A DNA stretch of 23,747 nucleotides. Source: an uncultured Porphyromonas sp. GTDB taxonomy: Bacteria; Bacteroidota; Bacteroidia; Bacteroidales; Porphyromonadaceae. Positions 15,889 through 23,729 of the stretch are shown here, piece by piece. A model generated the notes under the pieces. It saw nothing but the letters and a program-made list of their open reading frames with translations. It searched no databases and was not told the DNA's origin. Each line of letters begins with the position of its first letter. Position 1 is the first letter of the stretch. The stretch is taken from the NCBI RefSeq assembly GCF_902489635.1, contig NZ_CABUAN010000034.1:1-23747 (forward strand), written 5' to 3'. A program made the position numbers and the translations under genes.

Positions 15889-16602
15889 ATGTCACTTCCT
15901 TCCAAAGCTTGGGATCGCTTCCTAGACCTTGCCCTCGGAGCCAATATGGCGCAGGTCAATCGTGTCGAGTGGCTCACCGATACGCTCTACCCCTTTCTAT
16001 CTATCACGGAGCTAGAGCAGCTCGCCACGGAGCCTCCCCACCGCTTCCTCTCGGTCAAAGTGCTCAATCATATAGCCAATCAGGAGATACGTCGTCACAC
16101 CGAACTCCTAGCTATGGGCTCGGCAGGCAGCAGTCTCACAGGCTGCATAGCTACATGGGTCGGCATACCGACAGAGCTAGCGCAGTACAGCGTCAACCTC
16201 GTCCTCCTCACACAGAAGCTCGCCTACCTTTACGGCTGGGACGACTTCTACTCTTTTGGAGCCGTAACGGCAGAGACTAAAGCGCGTATCACCTTTATGA
16301 TGGGCAGCATGCTAGGCATACGAGAGGCTGACGCACTCCTGCGCAACGCTTGTCGCTCATATCAGGGTCAGGTCTCCATAACGCCTATGCCCTACGTAGG
16401 CGACCGCTCCCCCATCGACAAGGTCATTGCAGAGATCTCAAAGCGTCTCTTAGTCCTCTCGGCCAAGGGAGGCGTCACCGCTTGGATCGGGCGCAAGGCT
16501 CCGCTCATCGGTGTAACCATCGGAGCCAGTACCTCTTACCTCCTCGTCAAGCCTTCGCTCGTACGTCTCAAGGTGCTCCTACGTGACCTCATGCAGGAGT
16601 AA
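15889..16602 (+). CDS. EcsC family protein (237 aa)
   Basis: It resembles the EcsC family (PF12787), named from Bacillus subtilis and of unclear biochemical role. The supporting pattern is MGSAGSSLTGCIATWVGIPTELAQYSVNLVLLTQKLAYLYGWDD (76-119), in which the family shows a helix, a Gly-rich turn, a Pro and then QK.AY.YG. A second hydrophobic stretch lies at 192-222, so membrane association is likely. There is no signal peptide. It is the second gene of a likely operon with the outer membrane barrel. Family assignment is from memory of the motif and moderately sure; the function is open. Confidence 0.7.
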   Translation: MSLPSKAWDRFLDLALGANMAQVNRVEWLTDTLYPFLSITELEQLATEPPHRFLSVKVLNHIANQEIRRHTELLAMGSAGSSLTGCIATWVGIPTELAQYSVNLVLLTQKLAYLYGWDDFYSFGAVTAETKARITFMMGSMLGIREADALLRNACRSYQGQVSITPMPYVGDRSPIDKVIAEISKRLLVLSAKGGVTAWIGRKAPLIGVTIGASTSYLLVKPSLVRLKVLLRDLMQE

Positions 16603-16620
16603 TCTCTGAGACTTCGGCTC

Positions 16621-16651
16621 TTGGGTGCATCTCAATAAATCCGTACCTTTG
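16621..16651 (+). promoter_or_regulatory. Promoter of the DUF4494 gene
   Basis: TTG (16621-16623) and TACCTTTG (16644-16651) are separated by 20 bases. The expected transcription start near 16658 leaves a leader of about 32 bases before the ATG at 16690. Confidence 0.7.
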
Positions 16652-16689
16652 CCCCACATCAATTCACTTTTTAGACGAATAGCAACTAT

Positions 16690-17142
16690 ATGGCCAATTG
16701 GTTTGAATGCAAGGTGACCTACGAGAAGATGGTCGACAACGGAACGCCCAAGCGTACCTCCGAGGGGTACCTCGTACAGGGCGACACCTATACGGAGATA
16801 GAGGAGAGACTCACCAAGGAGCTCACGCCCTTTACCTCTCTAGGCGAACTCATTATCAATACGATCAAGCGGATCAAGCTCGCTGAGCTCTTCCTCTCTG
16901 ATCACCCCGAGGACGATCGCTTCTATCGCTGCAAGGTCAACTTCATCTCTCTAGACGAAGCCAAAGGCATCGAGAAGCGCACCGCTGCAGCTATGATCGT
17001 ACAGAGCGACAGCCTGCCCAACGCCCTCAATCGCCTAGAGAAGGAGATGTCTACGACCCTCTCACCCTACGAGATAGCCTCCATCACTGAGACTATCATC
17101 ATGGATGCGTGGCCGATAGACTTCTCTAAGCCCAACGAGTAA
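16690..17142 (+). CDS. DUF4494 family protein (150 aa)
   Basis: A small cytoplasmic protein typical of Bacteroidota. The family pattern is clear: NWFECKVTYEKMVDNGTPKR at the N-terminus, then SEGYLVQGDTYTEIEERL, IKRIKLAELF, and FYRCKVNFISLDEAKGIEKRT in the middle, and SITETIIMDAWP at the end. The length matches the family. It has its own promoter and a terminator directly downstream, so it is a single-gene unit. No function is established that I know of. Confidence 0.9.
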   Translation: MANWFECKVTYEKMVDNGTPKRTSEGYLVQGDTYTEIEERLTKELTPFTSLGELIINTIKRIKLAELFLSDHPEDDRFYRCKVNFISLDEAKGIEKRTAAAMIVQSDSLPNALNRLEKEMSTTLSPYEIASITETIIMDAWPIDFSKPNE

Positions 17143-17156
17143 TAAATCCCTACTTC

Positions 17157-17193
17157 GAGACTGTTACCTAGAGACAGGTAGCAGTCTCTTTTT
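17157..17193 (+). terminator. Rho-independent terminator of the DUF4494 gene
   Basis: GAGACTGTTACCT (17157-17169) pairs with AGGTAGCAGTCTC (17176-17188) in a 13-bp stem with one T-G wobble. The loop is 6 nt and a T-run (17189-17193) follows. It lies just before the yggS start region. Confidence 0.9.
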
Positions 17194-17226
17194 GTATTGT
17201 ACCAATCTCAAATTCCCCTACACATC

Positions 17227-17892
17227 ATGATCGCAGAGCGTCTAGCAGAGATACGGAGTCAGATACCAGAGCAGGTGCAGCTCGTGGCCGTCTCCAAGTT
17301 TCACCCCGTCGAGTCCGTCCGTGAGGCTTACGAAGCAGGTCAGCGACTCTTCGGCGAGAATCGTGCGCAAGAGCTTGCCGAAAAAGCTCCCCAGCTCCCC
17401 GAAGACATCCAGTGGCACTTCATCGGCACCCTCCAGCGCAACAAGGTCAAGTACATCGTCCCCTACGTCTCCCTCATCGAGAGCGTCGACTCCGAGTCAC
17501 TTCTCAAGGAGATCGTCAAGCAGGCGAACCGCTTCGACCGTCAACTGCGCATCCTCCTGCAGTACAAGATAGCACAGGAAGAGAGCAAGAGCGGACTAGA
17601 CCACGCAGAGCTCCTAGCACTCGTAGAGCACTACCTCGCTACTCCCGAGTGGCGGGAGCGCATCACCATCTGTGGCTTGATGGGTATGGCGACGCTGACG
17701 GCAGACAAAGAGCAGATACGTCACGAGTTTGACTCGCTTCGCACGCTACAGACGGAGCTGCGAGAGCGTTACCCCGACATCGCCTGGGACGAGCTCTCCA
17801 TGGGCATGAGCAGTGACTGGCCCCTAGCCGTAGAGGCCGGCTCCACGATCGTGCGCATCGGCACCGCCATCTTTGGCGAGCGACAATACTAG
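17227..17892 (+). CDS. yggS: YggS/PROSC family pyridoxal-phosphate-binding protein (221 aa)
   Basis: A cytoplasmic PLP-binding protein of fold type III that helps keep vitamin B6 and some amino/keto acid pools balanced; no catalytic activity is firmly known. LVAVSKFHPVESVREAYEAGQRLFGENRAQE carries the PLP lysine (Lys24) and the family hallmark. WHFIGTLQRNKVK, ESVDS, GLMGMATL and LSMGMSSDWPLAVEAGSTIVRIGTAIFG follow in the expected order. Length is typical. The ATG at 17227 is preferred to an in-frame TTG at 17197, which sits only a few bases after the preceding terminator. I see no clear -7 element for it; the short gap after the terminator means its promoter is unrecognised. Confidence 0.93.
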   Translation: MIAERLAEIRSQIPEQVQLVAVSKFHPVESVREAYEAGQRLFGENRAQELAEKAPQLPEDIQWHFIGTLQRNKVKYIVPYVSLIESVDSESLLKEIVKQANRFDRQLRILLQYKIAQEESKSGLDHAELLALVEHYLATPEWRERITICGLMGMATLTADKEQIRHEFDSLRTLQTELRERYPDIAWDELSMGMSSDWPLAVEAGSTIVRIGTAIFGERQY

Positions 17893-17938
17893 CCCAGCCC
17901 AACATACGCTCATCGCCCCCTGACGGAAGTCAGACGTG

Positions 17939-18013
17939 CCCCCTACGCAGAGGAGACTTAATCGCTGATTAAACGCGGTTAAGTCTCCTCTCTTTGTACC
18001 CTCCCCCTACGCA
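17939..18013. repeat. CCCCCTACGCA direct repeats flanking the yggS terminator
   Basis: CCCCCTACGCA occurs at 17939-17949 and 18003-18013. An inverted TGCGTAGGG occurs at 18069-18077 inside the 22-bp-type repeat. The copies bracket the terminator hairpin at 17950-17990. Significance is unknown. Confidence 0.5.
17950..17994 (+). terminator. Terminator after yggS
   Basis: GAGGAGACTTAATCGC (17950-17965) pairs with GCGGTTAAGTCTCCTC (17975-17990) in a 16-bp stem with one T-G wobble and a 9-nt loop, followed by TCTTTG. The T-run is short, but the stem is the longest in the window and again contains GAGACT/AGTCTC. Confidence 0.75.
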
Positions 18014-18030
18014 ATCATTCCCCTTCCTCT

Positions 18031-18084
18031 TGGCACTGGAGTTTCTTCCGCATGAAACTGGAGTTTCATGCGTAGGGAACTAAA
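18031..18084. repeat. Second 22-bp repeat cluster, hairpin form
   Basis: A half unit, TGGCACTGGA (18031-18040), is followed by two 22-bp units (18041-18062 and 18063-18084) beginning GTTTC and ending AACTGGA and AACTAAA, like the array at 9303-9412. Here the two units are near inverted copies of each other around the central GG, with 17 of 20 positions pairing, so the whole can fold into one long hairpin. It lies between the terminators of the convergent genes yggS and maeB. Confidence 0.8.
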
Positions 18085-18112
18085 AAGAGAGATCCACCAT
18101 TTGGTGGATCTC
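18081..18112 (-). terminator. Rho-independent terminator of maeB
   Basis: On the minus strand GAGATCCACC pairs with GGTGGATCTC (18089-18098 with 18103-18112 in plus coordinates). The loop is 4 nt, and the run TCTCTTTTTAG follows in the direction of maeB transcription. Confidence 0.85.
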
Positions 18113-18139
18113 CCTCTTATTGTCGTATGGCGCGACGGG

Positions 18140-20416
18140 CTAGACGAAGCAGGAGTTCGAGTCTAGCGAAGCCATCGCCGTGATATTGACGATGTCCTTG
18201 ACATCTGCATCGTGGTCGGCGAAGTAGATCGGCTTAGCCAGTCCGATCTGGATAGGACCGATCACATCCTCCGCTATGTCTAGGTGCTTGAGCAGCTGAT
18301 AGCACGCATTCGCAGCCGAGAGACGGGGGAAGATAAGCACATTGGCTGGCTCACCCTTGATGCGATTGTTGGGGAACTCCTCATCGCGTCGCTGATAGTT
18401 GAGCGCGGTCTGTAGCTGCATCTCACCATCCACCACAATGTGTGGGTAGTCTCTGTGCAGGATCTCCACCGCCTTACGCGCCTCCACCGAGGACTCGGCA
18501 TCGGTACTGCCAAAGTCTGAGAAGCTCACCATAGCGATGACTGGCTTGATGCCAAAGCAGCGCACCTTTTCGGCAGCTAGGAGCGCAATGTCCACTAGTG
18601 TCTCGGCCTTGAGATTTTGATTGATCAGCGTATCAGCTAGGAAGAGCGGTCCACTCTTCATCATCACGAGGTGCATCGTCGCAAAGTGCTGGTGACCTGG
18701 GGCTATACCCACTGTATCACGAGCCACATTGGAGAGGTAGGCATAGTTCGAGTAAATGCCTGTGATCAAGCTGTCGGCATCGCCGCACTGCACCATCATC
18801 ATGCCGAAGTAGTTCGGACCAAACATCTTGTCCTTAGCCTCGCTCAGGAGACCGCCCTTGCGCCAGTTTTGCTCTGTATAGCGGCGGGCATACTCCTCAC
18901 GCTTAGCCTTCCACTGCTCGTCATGCTGATTGATAATCTCGATCGTGGAGAGATCCAAATCATGCTCCTTGGCTAGCTCTCGGATGACCACGGGGTCACC
19001 CAGCACGATCGGATGAGCGATGCCCAGCTGAGCCACCTCAGCAGCAGCACGTAGCACGAGTGGGTTCTCACCCGCAGCGTAGACCATACGCTTGGGGGAC
19101 TTTTGCGCAGCCTCGTGGATGCGACGTAGCAGGTGACTCATACCTCCCGTACGCATCAGGAGCGACTGCTCGTAAGCCTCCCAGTCGGTAATCTCACGAC
19201 GCGCTACACCCGTACGGATAGCTGCACGAGCCACAGCCATCGAGACTCTCGTGATGAGACGTGGGTCCACAGGCTTGGGGATAAAGTAGTCAGGGCCGAA
19301 GTGCAGCGGCATGTGTCCGTAGGCACTAGAGACCTCATCGGGTACAGGCTCCTGCGCTAGGTCTGCGATGGCTATCGTGGCAGCCATCTTCATCTCCTCA
19401 TTGATCGCCGTAGCACGTACATCGAGCGCTCCACGGAAGATATAGGGGAAGCCGATCACATTATTGATCTGATTCGGATAGTCCGACCGGCCCGTAGCCA
19501 TCAGTACGTCAGGGCGTGCCGCTTTTGCATCCTCATACCTGATCTCAGGCTCTGGATTGGCTAGCGCAAAGACAATCGGATTGGGTGCCATCTTCTGCAC
19601 CATCTCAGGCGTCAGGACTCCAGGCTGCGAGAGTCCGAGGAAAAGGTCAGCCCCTTCGATTGCATCGGCCAATGTGAAGACACCCTCACGATCGGTCGCA
19701 AAGAAAGCTTTGCGCTCATCTAGATTGGGGCGGTCGGTGCGAATGACCCCCTTGGAGTCGATCATCACAATGTTCTCCCGCTTAGCTCCCAGAGCTATAT
19801 AAAGCTTAGTGCAGGACTGCGCTGAGGCACCTGCGCCACTGACTACGATCTTAGCCTCTTCAATCTTCTTGCCGACGATCTTGAGCGCATTGAGCATACC
19901 CGCAGCAGAGATGATGGCGGTGCCGTGCTGGTCATCGTGCATGACGGGAATGTCAAGCGTAGCCTTCAGCTCCTCCTCGATCTCAAAGCACTCGGGTGCC
20001 TTGATGTCCTCGAGGTTGATACCGCCGAAGGTAGGTGCCAGCGAGCGGACGATCTCGACAAACTTCTTGGGGTCCTTCTCGTCGACCTCTAGGTCAAAGA
20101 CATCGATACCCGCGTAGATCTTGAAAAGCAGTCCCTTGCCCTCCATCACTGGCTTGCCTGCCATAGCACCGATGTTGCCCAGTCCTAAGACGGCGGTACC
20201 GTTGGAGATAACCGCAACGAGATTACCCTTGGAGGTGTAGTCGTAAGCACGCTCAGGATCGGCCTCTATATCCTTGCAAGGCACCGCTACGCCAGGGCTG
20301 TAAGCGAGCGTCAGATCCTGCTGTGTATTGTGCGACTTAGTGGGTCGCACCTCTATTTTACCAGGCTGTGGGAGCGCATGATAGGCTCTCGCAGCCGCTT
20401 CTAGTTTTTTGTCCAT
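18140..20416 (-). CDS. maeB: NADP-dependent malic enzyme with phosphotransacetylase-like C-terminal domain (758 aa)
   Basis: Converts malate to pyruvate and CO2 with reduction of NADP, linking the C4 dicarboxylate pool to pyruvate; in anaerobes it may also run toward malate. The malic domain (about 1-420) shows LAYSPGVAVPCKDI (Tyr39), KIYAGIDVFDLEV, GGINLEDIKAPE (metal-binding region), DDQHGTA (161-167) and the Rossmann loop SGAGASAQSC. The C-terminal part (about 430-758) is the phosphate acetyltransferase-like domain usual in MaeB, which is regulatory rather than catalytic in studied examples (acetyl-CoA sensing). About 760 residues is the normal fused length. It is the last gene on the minus strand, with a terminator just downstream and a 99-base gap from the barrel gene before it. 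Confidence 0.96.
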   Translation of the reverse strand: MDKKLEAAARAYHALPQPGKIEVRPTKSHNTQQDLTLAYSPGVAVPCKDIEADPERAYDYTSKGNLVAVISNGTAVLGLGNIGAMAGKPVMEGKGLLFKIYAGIDVFDLEVDEKDPKKFVEIVRSLAPTFGGINLEDIKAPECFEIEEELKATLDIPVMHDDQHGTAIISAAGMLNALKIVGKKIEEAKIVVSGAGASAQSCTKLYIALGAKRENIVMIDSKGVIRTDRPNLDERKAFFATDREGVFTLADAIEGADLFLGLSQPGVLTPEMVQKMAPNPIVFALANPEPEIRYEDAKAARPDVLMATGRSDYPNQINNVIGFPYIFRGALDVRATAINEEMKMAATIAIADLAQEPVPDEVSSAYGHMPLHFGPDYFIPKPVDPRLITRVSMAVARAAIRTGVARREITDWEAYEQSLLMRTGGMSHLLRRIHEAAQKSPKRMVYAAGENPLVLRAAAEVAQLGIAHPIVLGDPVVIRELAKEHDLDLSTIEIINQHDEQWKAKREEYARRYTEQNWRKGGLLSEAKDKMFGPNYFGMMMVQCGDADSLITGIYSNYAYLSNVARDTVGIAPGHQHFATMHLVMMKSGPLFLADTLINQNLKAETLVDIALLAAEKVRCFGIKPVIAMVSFSDFGSTDAESSVEARKAVEILHRDYPHIVVDGEMQLQTALNYQRRDEEFPNNRIKGEPANVLIFPRLSAANACYQLLKHLDIAEDVIGPIQIGLAKPIYFADHDADVKDIVNITAMASLDSNSCFV

Positions 20417-20478
20417 TATGCTATCTTATAGTATGATACATAGTTCTCCGTGGCAAGGACCTCTCCTCACCTCGCCTA

Positions 20479-20486
20479 CAAAGCTA
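20479..20486 (-). promoter_or_regulatory. Putative -7 promoter element of maeB
   Basis: On the minus strand TAGCTTTG matches TAnnTTTG and lies 62 bases before the maeB ATG, in the gap after the barrel gene. No TTG is present at the -33 position, so confidence is modest. Confidence 0.4.
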
Positions 20487-20515
20487 CAACTTTTGCGCCA
20501 CTCTAGAGCGTATCG

Positions 20516-21706
20516 CTAGAGGATTGTCCACTCGTTGCGAAAGGTGAGTGTCAGGGAGATCATGTGGCTCAGCTGGCTCCGTGTGGCGGTACGCTGGTTC
20601 CACCAGAGCGCACCCTCTAGGCGCAACGCCCCGAAGCTGGGAATGGGCACTTCTAGTGCGGGATAAAGGCCTAGTCGCCACTGCTCCTCGGCTGTACGAG
20701 CGGACGCTAGGAGCGGCCCCCCATAGGGTGCATAGTAGCGGTGCCCGTAAGTGGCATCTGTCGCTAGTCGTAGCATCTTGTGCCGCCAAGCTAAGCGACC
20801 ATAGAGGGCATATCCGAGCGGAGGCTCAGCCTTGCCGTCACGTAGCGAGGAGCCTAAGATGTGCAGAGAGCCTTCGACTGCCCCCTGCGCGGCATACTTA
20901 TATTGTGTAGTCACCCCAGTGGCACCAACTAAGTAGGTGTGTAGCGTGTCTGGAGGCGACATCTGCTGTATCTCTCCTGCCCGATGGTGAGCCGTAGCTT
21001 GCAACTCTAGTTGCGTCTTCCAGCTTTCGCTGCTGTGGAGCTGATAAGCTGTGGATAGTAGGGCTGAAAAAGCCTCTTGATGAGTCTCTCCAGGGAAGAT
21101 GAAGCCTTGCCAATCTACAAGAGCTTCTAGCGCAAAGCGAGGATAGCGCAGCTGAATCATTGCCCCCTGCGCAGGGTCTCGTGTGAAGCTGTACTCGGGA
21201 TCGTAGAGCGGTGAGACGAGCGAGAGCGACCCGTCTTGATCGACCATGGAGGAGGCGACACCTCGCAGCGCCACCGTCTGCGCTCCGAGGAGTGTTCCCA
21301 TCGAGACGGTGATATGATCATTTGGTCTGTATTGTAGGGAGAGGATAGGACGTAGATGCACGCCACTCCCCTGCTCCTTAGGGTTGCCGCTCCAGTGCGG
21401 CAAGTGGTCGTACCACCCACCTCGTGGATAGCGCTGTGCACCTAGTAAAGTGAGGTTGTAGACGCCCCCCACGAGACGCACCTGACGATGCTCGAGCGCC
21501 ACCGTGGGAGCCAATTGCCACCCGGGGAGCGTATAGCCGAGCTGGTAGTCGGCGTGGTACTCATTATTGCGAAAGAAGGTCACCGCATCTACCCCCACAC
21601 TCAGATGCAGAGAGTCCGCACCCCGCTCTGCGACATTGCTCGCTGAGAGTACGGTGATCGGGGCTAGCAGTAGGAGGAGCGTCCCCAGGAGCTGTCTCGC
21701 TTTCAT
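20516..21706 (-). CDS. Predicted outer membrane beta-barrel protein (396 aa)
   Basis: I do not recognise a named family. MKARQLLGTLLLLLAPITVLSASN is a signal peptide with likely cleavage after LSA. The mature chain has many alternating-pattern strands (LSVGVDAVTFFR, YQLGYTLPGWQLAPTVALEH, RPILSLQYRPNDHITVSMGTLLG, MIQLRYPRFALEALVDW) and ends SHMISLTLTFRNEWTIL, consistent with a barrel of perhaps 14-18 strands. The ATG at 21706 is chosen because the signal peptide begins there and it overlaps the upstream stop by one base (TGATG). The longer in-frame start at 21808 lies within the methyltransferase gene. Translation is thus coupled to the methyltransferase. Confidence 0.8.
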   Translation of the reverse strand: MKARQLLGTLLLLLAPITVLSASNVAERGADSLHLSVGVDAVTFFRNNEYHADYQLGYTLPGWQLAPTVALEHRQVRLVGGVYNLTLLGAQRYPRGGWYDHLPHWSGNPKEQGSGVHLRPILSLQYRPNDHITVSMGTLLGAQTVALRGVASSMVDQDGSLSLVSPLYDPEYSFTRDPAQGAMIQLRYPRFALEALVDWQGFIFPGETHQEAFSALLSTAYQLHSSESWKTQLELQATAHHRAGEIQQMSPPDTLHTYLVGATGVTTQYKYAAQGAVEGSLHILGSSLRDGKAEPPLGYALYGRLAWRHKMLRLATDATYGHRYYAPYGGPLLASARTAEEQWRLGLYPALEVPIPSFGALRLEGALWWNQRTATRSQLSHMISLTLTFRNEWTIL

Positions 21707-22638
21707 CACGCCTGACGAACGAAGTGGTAGAGCAGTGCACTCGCTCTCATCGGGGTAAAGAGCGAGCGTATGTGGTAGGAGAAGCCGACGCCAAAGGCTT
21801 TGAGCCAAGTGATGAAGTTGATATGCCCCCCCTGCTTGTAGCTTTCGCTCAGCAGTGCGATGTAGTAGACGTCTAGTCGCTGCGGGCGAATCTTCTTTAA
21901 GGTGAAGTGGTGCGCCTCAACCGTTTGACGCATAGAGTGTGGCGTAAAGTGCCACAGGTGACGCGGCACATCGTAAGCGGCCCAGAGCGCACGGTAGTAG
22001 CTAGCGTCAAAACTCTGCGCATTAGGCACAGCGATGCAGAGCGTCCCCCCAGGCTTGAGTAGCTGTTGGTACATCTCCAGCTGATCTGCAAGATCTGGTA
22101 GATGCTCCAAGCTATGCCATAGGCAGATAAGGTCTAGCTGGCCAGATAGTTCGGAGTGGTGCGCCACAAACTCTTGGGTCGTGGCAAAGAGTTGCTCGCT
22201 GGGGATCTGCTGAGCGCACAGCTCTCGTGCTGCCTTGCTCTGCTCCACGACATACGCCTTGCACCCTCGCTCCTGCATAGCCTGGGCAAAGGCTCCGACG
22301 CCCGCCCCGACCTCCAGCATCATCTGCGGAGCTGTCGCACAGAGCTTGCGAGCGGTCCGAACCCGCCGTCCTACGCGGTAGCGCTTTACCGCACGATAGA
22401 TGCGAGCCATACCGCCCCGTCCCTCTGTCTGATGACTCAGATATTCGGAGCTGTCGTAGTAGTGCCCTAGCTCCTCTGCGGGAGGTGGAGTCAAGGTCTG
22501 TAGCAGTCCACACTGGTTGCAGCGACCTATGGCATACCGCTCGTGCGACACAAGGTGGTCCTCACACTCCCACAGCTCGGTATAGCTACTATTATGGCAA
22601 TGCGGGCAAGTTTGATCGGAGAGACTACATGCTATCAT
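21706..22638 (-). CDS. Class I SAM-dependent methyltransferase with N-terminal zinc ribbon (310 aa)
   Basis: Residues 11-43 hold CPHC and CNQC (Cys11, Cys14, Cys40, Cys43), a zinc-ribbon pattern often fused to Methyltransf_23-type enzymes that modify sugars or small metabolites. The SAM-binding motif I is MLEVGAGVGAFAQAM (107-121), with the acidic residue of motif II at VVEQS (130-134). LICLWHSLEHLPDLADQ and LLKPGGTLCIAVPN are the later class I motifs. The substrate cannot be deduced. It lies 12 bases after mazG and overlaps the next gene by one base, so it is the middle gene of an operon. Neighbouring genes do not include other sugar-modification enzymes. Confidence 0.88.
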   Translation of the reverse strand: MIACSLSDQTCPHCHNSSYTELWECEDHLVSHERYAIGRCNQCGLLQTLTPPPAEELGHYYDSSEYLSHQTEGRGGMARIYRAVKRYRVGRRVRTARKLCATAPQMMLEVGAGVGAFAQAMQERGCKAYVVEQSKAARELCAQQIPSEQLFATTQEFVAHHSELSGQLDLICLWHSLEHLPDLADQLEMYQQLLKPGGTLCIAVPNAQSFDASYYRALWAAYDVPRHLWHFTPHSMRQTVEAHHFTLKKIRPQRLDVYYIALLSESYKQGGHINFITWLKAFGVGFSYHIRSLFTPMRASALLYHFVRQA

Positions 22639-22650
22639 AGCTAGACGAGA

Positions 22651-23442
22651 CTATTTGCTGGTACCCTTTTTGGCCTCCTGCCATAGCGTCTCCATCTCCT
22701 CTAGTGAGAGGTCGGTGATGCTCTGACCACGCGCCTTGGCCGTCCGCTCGATATACTCAAAGCGGTCAATAAACTTACGATTCGTCCGCTCCAGTGCATT
22801 GTCGGGGTTCACACCATAGAGACGAGCCGCATTGACAATGCTAAAGAGCAAGTCCCCTATCTCGGCCTCTAGGTCGTCAGCACTCCCCGAAGTCATCTCC
22901 TGCTCGACCTCCTGCAGCTCTTCGCGCACCTTCGCCCAGACCTCCTCACGCTCCTGCCAGTCGAAGCCGACAGCACGCGCCTTGTCCTGTATGCGGTACG
23001 CCTTGATCAGTGCTGGCAGAGCCGACGGCACACCCGAGAGGACCGACTTATTGCCGTCCTTCTCCTTTTGCTTCACCTGCTCCCAGAGCTGTACCACCTG
23101 CCCGGCATCCTCAACCTGCTCGGTAGCATAGATGTGCGGATGGCGAAAGATGAGCTTGTTGCACAGCTTGTTGCACACATCTACAATGTCAAAGTCGCCC
23201 TGCTCATCCCCTATGCGCGCATAGAAGAGGACATGCAGTAGCACATCGCCTAGCTCCTTAGAGATAGCGTTCGTATCTCCTTGCTCTAGCGCCTCGCTCA
23301 GTTCGTAGACCTCCTCGATCGTGTTCGCTCGTAGCGACTCATTCGTTTGCTTGCGATCCCACGGGCAGTGCGTGCGCAGATTGTCTAGGACATCTAGTAG
23401 GCGGGAGAAGGCCTCCAGCCGTTCATCTTTGCTGTGTATCAT
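22651..23442 (-). CDS. mazG: Nucleoside triphosphate pyrophosphohydrolase MazG (263 aa)
   Basis: Hydrolyses (d)NTPs to the monophosphate and pyrophosphate, a house-cleaning enzyme in the cytoplasm. It is the two-domain form of about 260 residues. The N-terminal domain has LRTHCPWDRKQTNESL and the catalytic metal set EExxE...ExxD as EEVYE (43-47) and ELGD (63-66). The second domain repeats EELQEVEQEM and EAEIGDLLFSIVNAARL. The C-terminus keeps NRKFIDRFEYIE, also characteristic. The ATG at 23442 is chosen because a promoter element lies only about 22 bases upstream (23464-23471); the in-frame start at 23496 would precede it. It heads a tight cluster with the methyltransferase and the barrel protein. 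Confidence 0.96.
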   Translation of the reverse strand: MIHSKDERLEAFSRLLDVLDNLRTHCPWDRKQTNESLRANTIEEVYELSEALEQGDTNAISKELGDVLLHVLFYARIGDEQGDFDIVDVCNKLCNKLIFRHPHIYATEQVEDAGQVVQLWEQVKQKEKDGNKSVLSGVPSALPALIKAYRIQDKARAVGFDWQEREEVWAKVREELQEVEQEMTSGSADDLEAEIGDLLFSIVNAARLYGVNPDNALERTNRKFIDRFEYIERTAKARGQSITDLSLEEMETLWQEAKKGTSK

Positions 23443-23463
23443 AGCTTGTCTATTATTATAGTG

Positions 23464-23471
23464 CAAAGGTA
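23464..23471 (-). promoter_or_regulatory. -7 promoter element of the mazG operon
   Basis: On the minus strand TACCTTTG matches the consensus exactly. The predicted start is near 23457, giving a very short leader of about 15 bases. A good -33 TTG at the proper spacing is not visible. Confidence 0.55.
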
Positions 23472-23496
23472 CCACTTTGAGGACAAAGCACCTCAC

Positions 23497-23676
23497 CCAT
23501 CGAGCCGCTCCTACAAATAAGGGATTAGCGGGAGGCCTTTCCTATAAATCGAGACTCGTAAGGTTTGAGGATCTATCTATGCTCACACCAGTGCTGGGCA
23601 AATTTAACGCTAGCTAGTTACAATAATTTAGGTCCGACTACATATCGATACGGTGCTGTGTCGGGGAAAATCGATT
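23497..23676. other. Non-coding stretch upstream of mazG
   Basis: I see no gene. A minus-strand TAAATTTG (23599-23606) fits the -7 consensus and could be a second, distal mazG promoter, but no -33 element supports it. Confidence 0.3.
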
Positions 23677-23729
23677 TCCACGTGGATATTTCGAAATATC
23701 CAGGTGGAGAATTTTTATTTTCCACGTGG
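23677..23729. repeat. CACGTG palindromic element, right cluster
   Basis: Positions 23677-23708 form a 32-base palindrome, TCCACGTGGATATTTC with GAAATATCCAGGTGGA, with one mismatched pair (23682/23703). Each arm holds the smaller palindrome CCACGTGG or a one-base variant. A further TTTTCCACGTGG follows at 23718-23729. The left end of the window carries the same motif at 4-23. Confidence 0.8.

Noticed and set aside
21707..21808. Longer start of the outer membrane protein
   Set aside because: It would bury the signal peptide behind 34 residues; the TGATG coupling supports the ATG at 21706.
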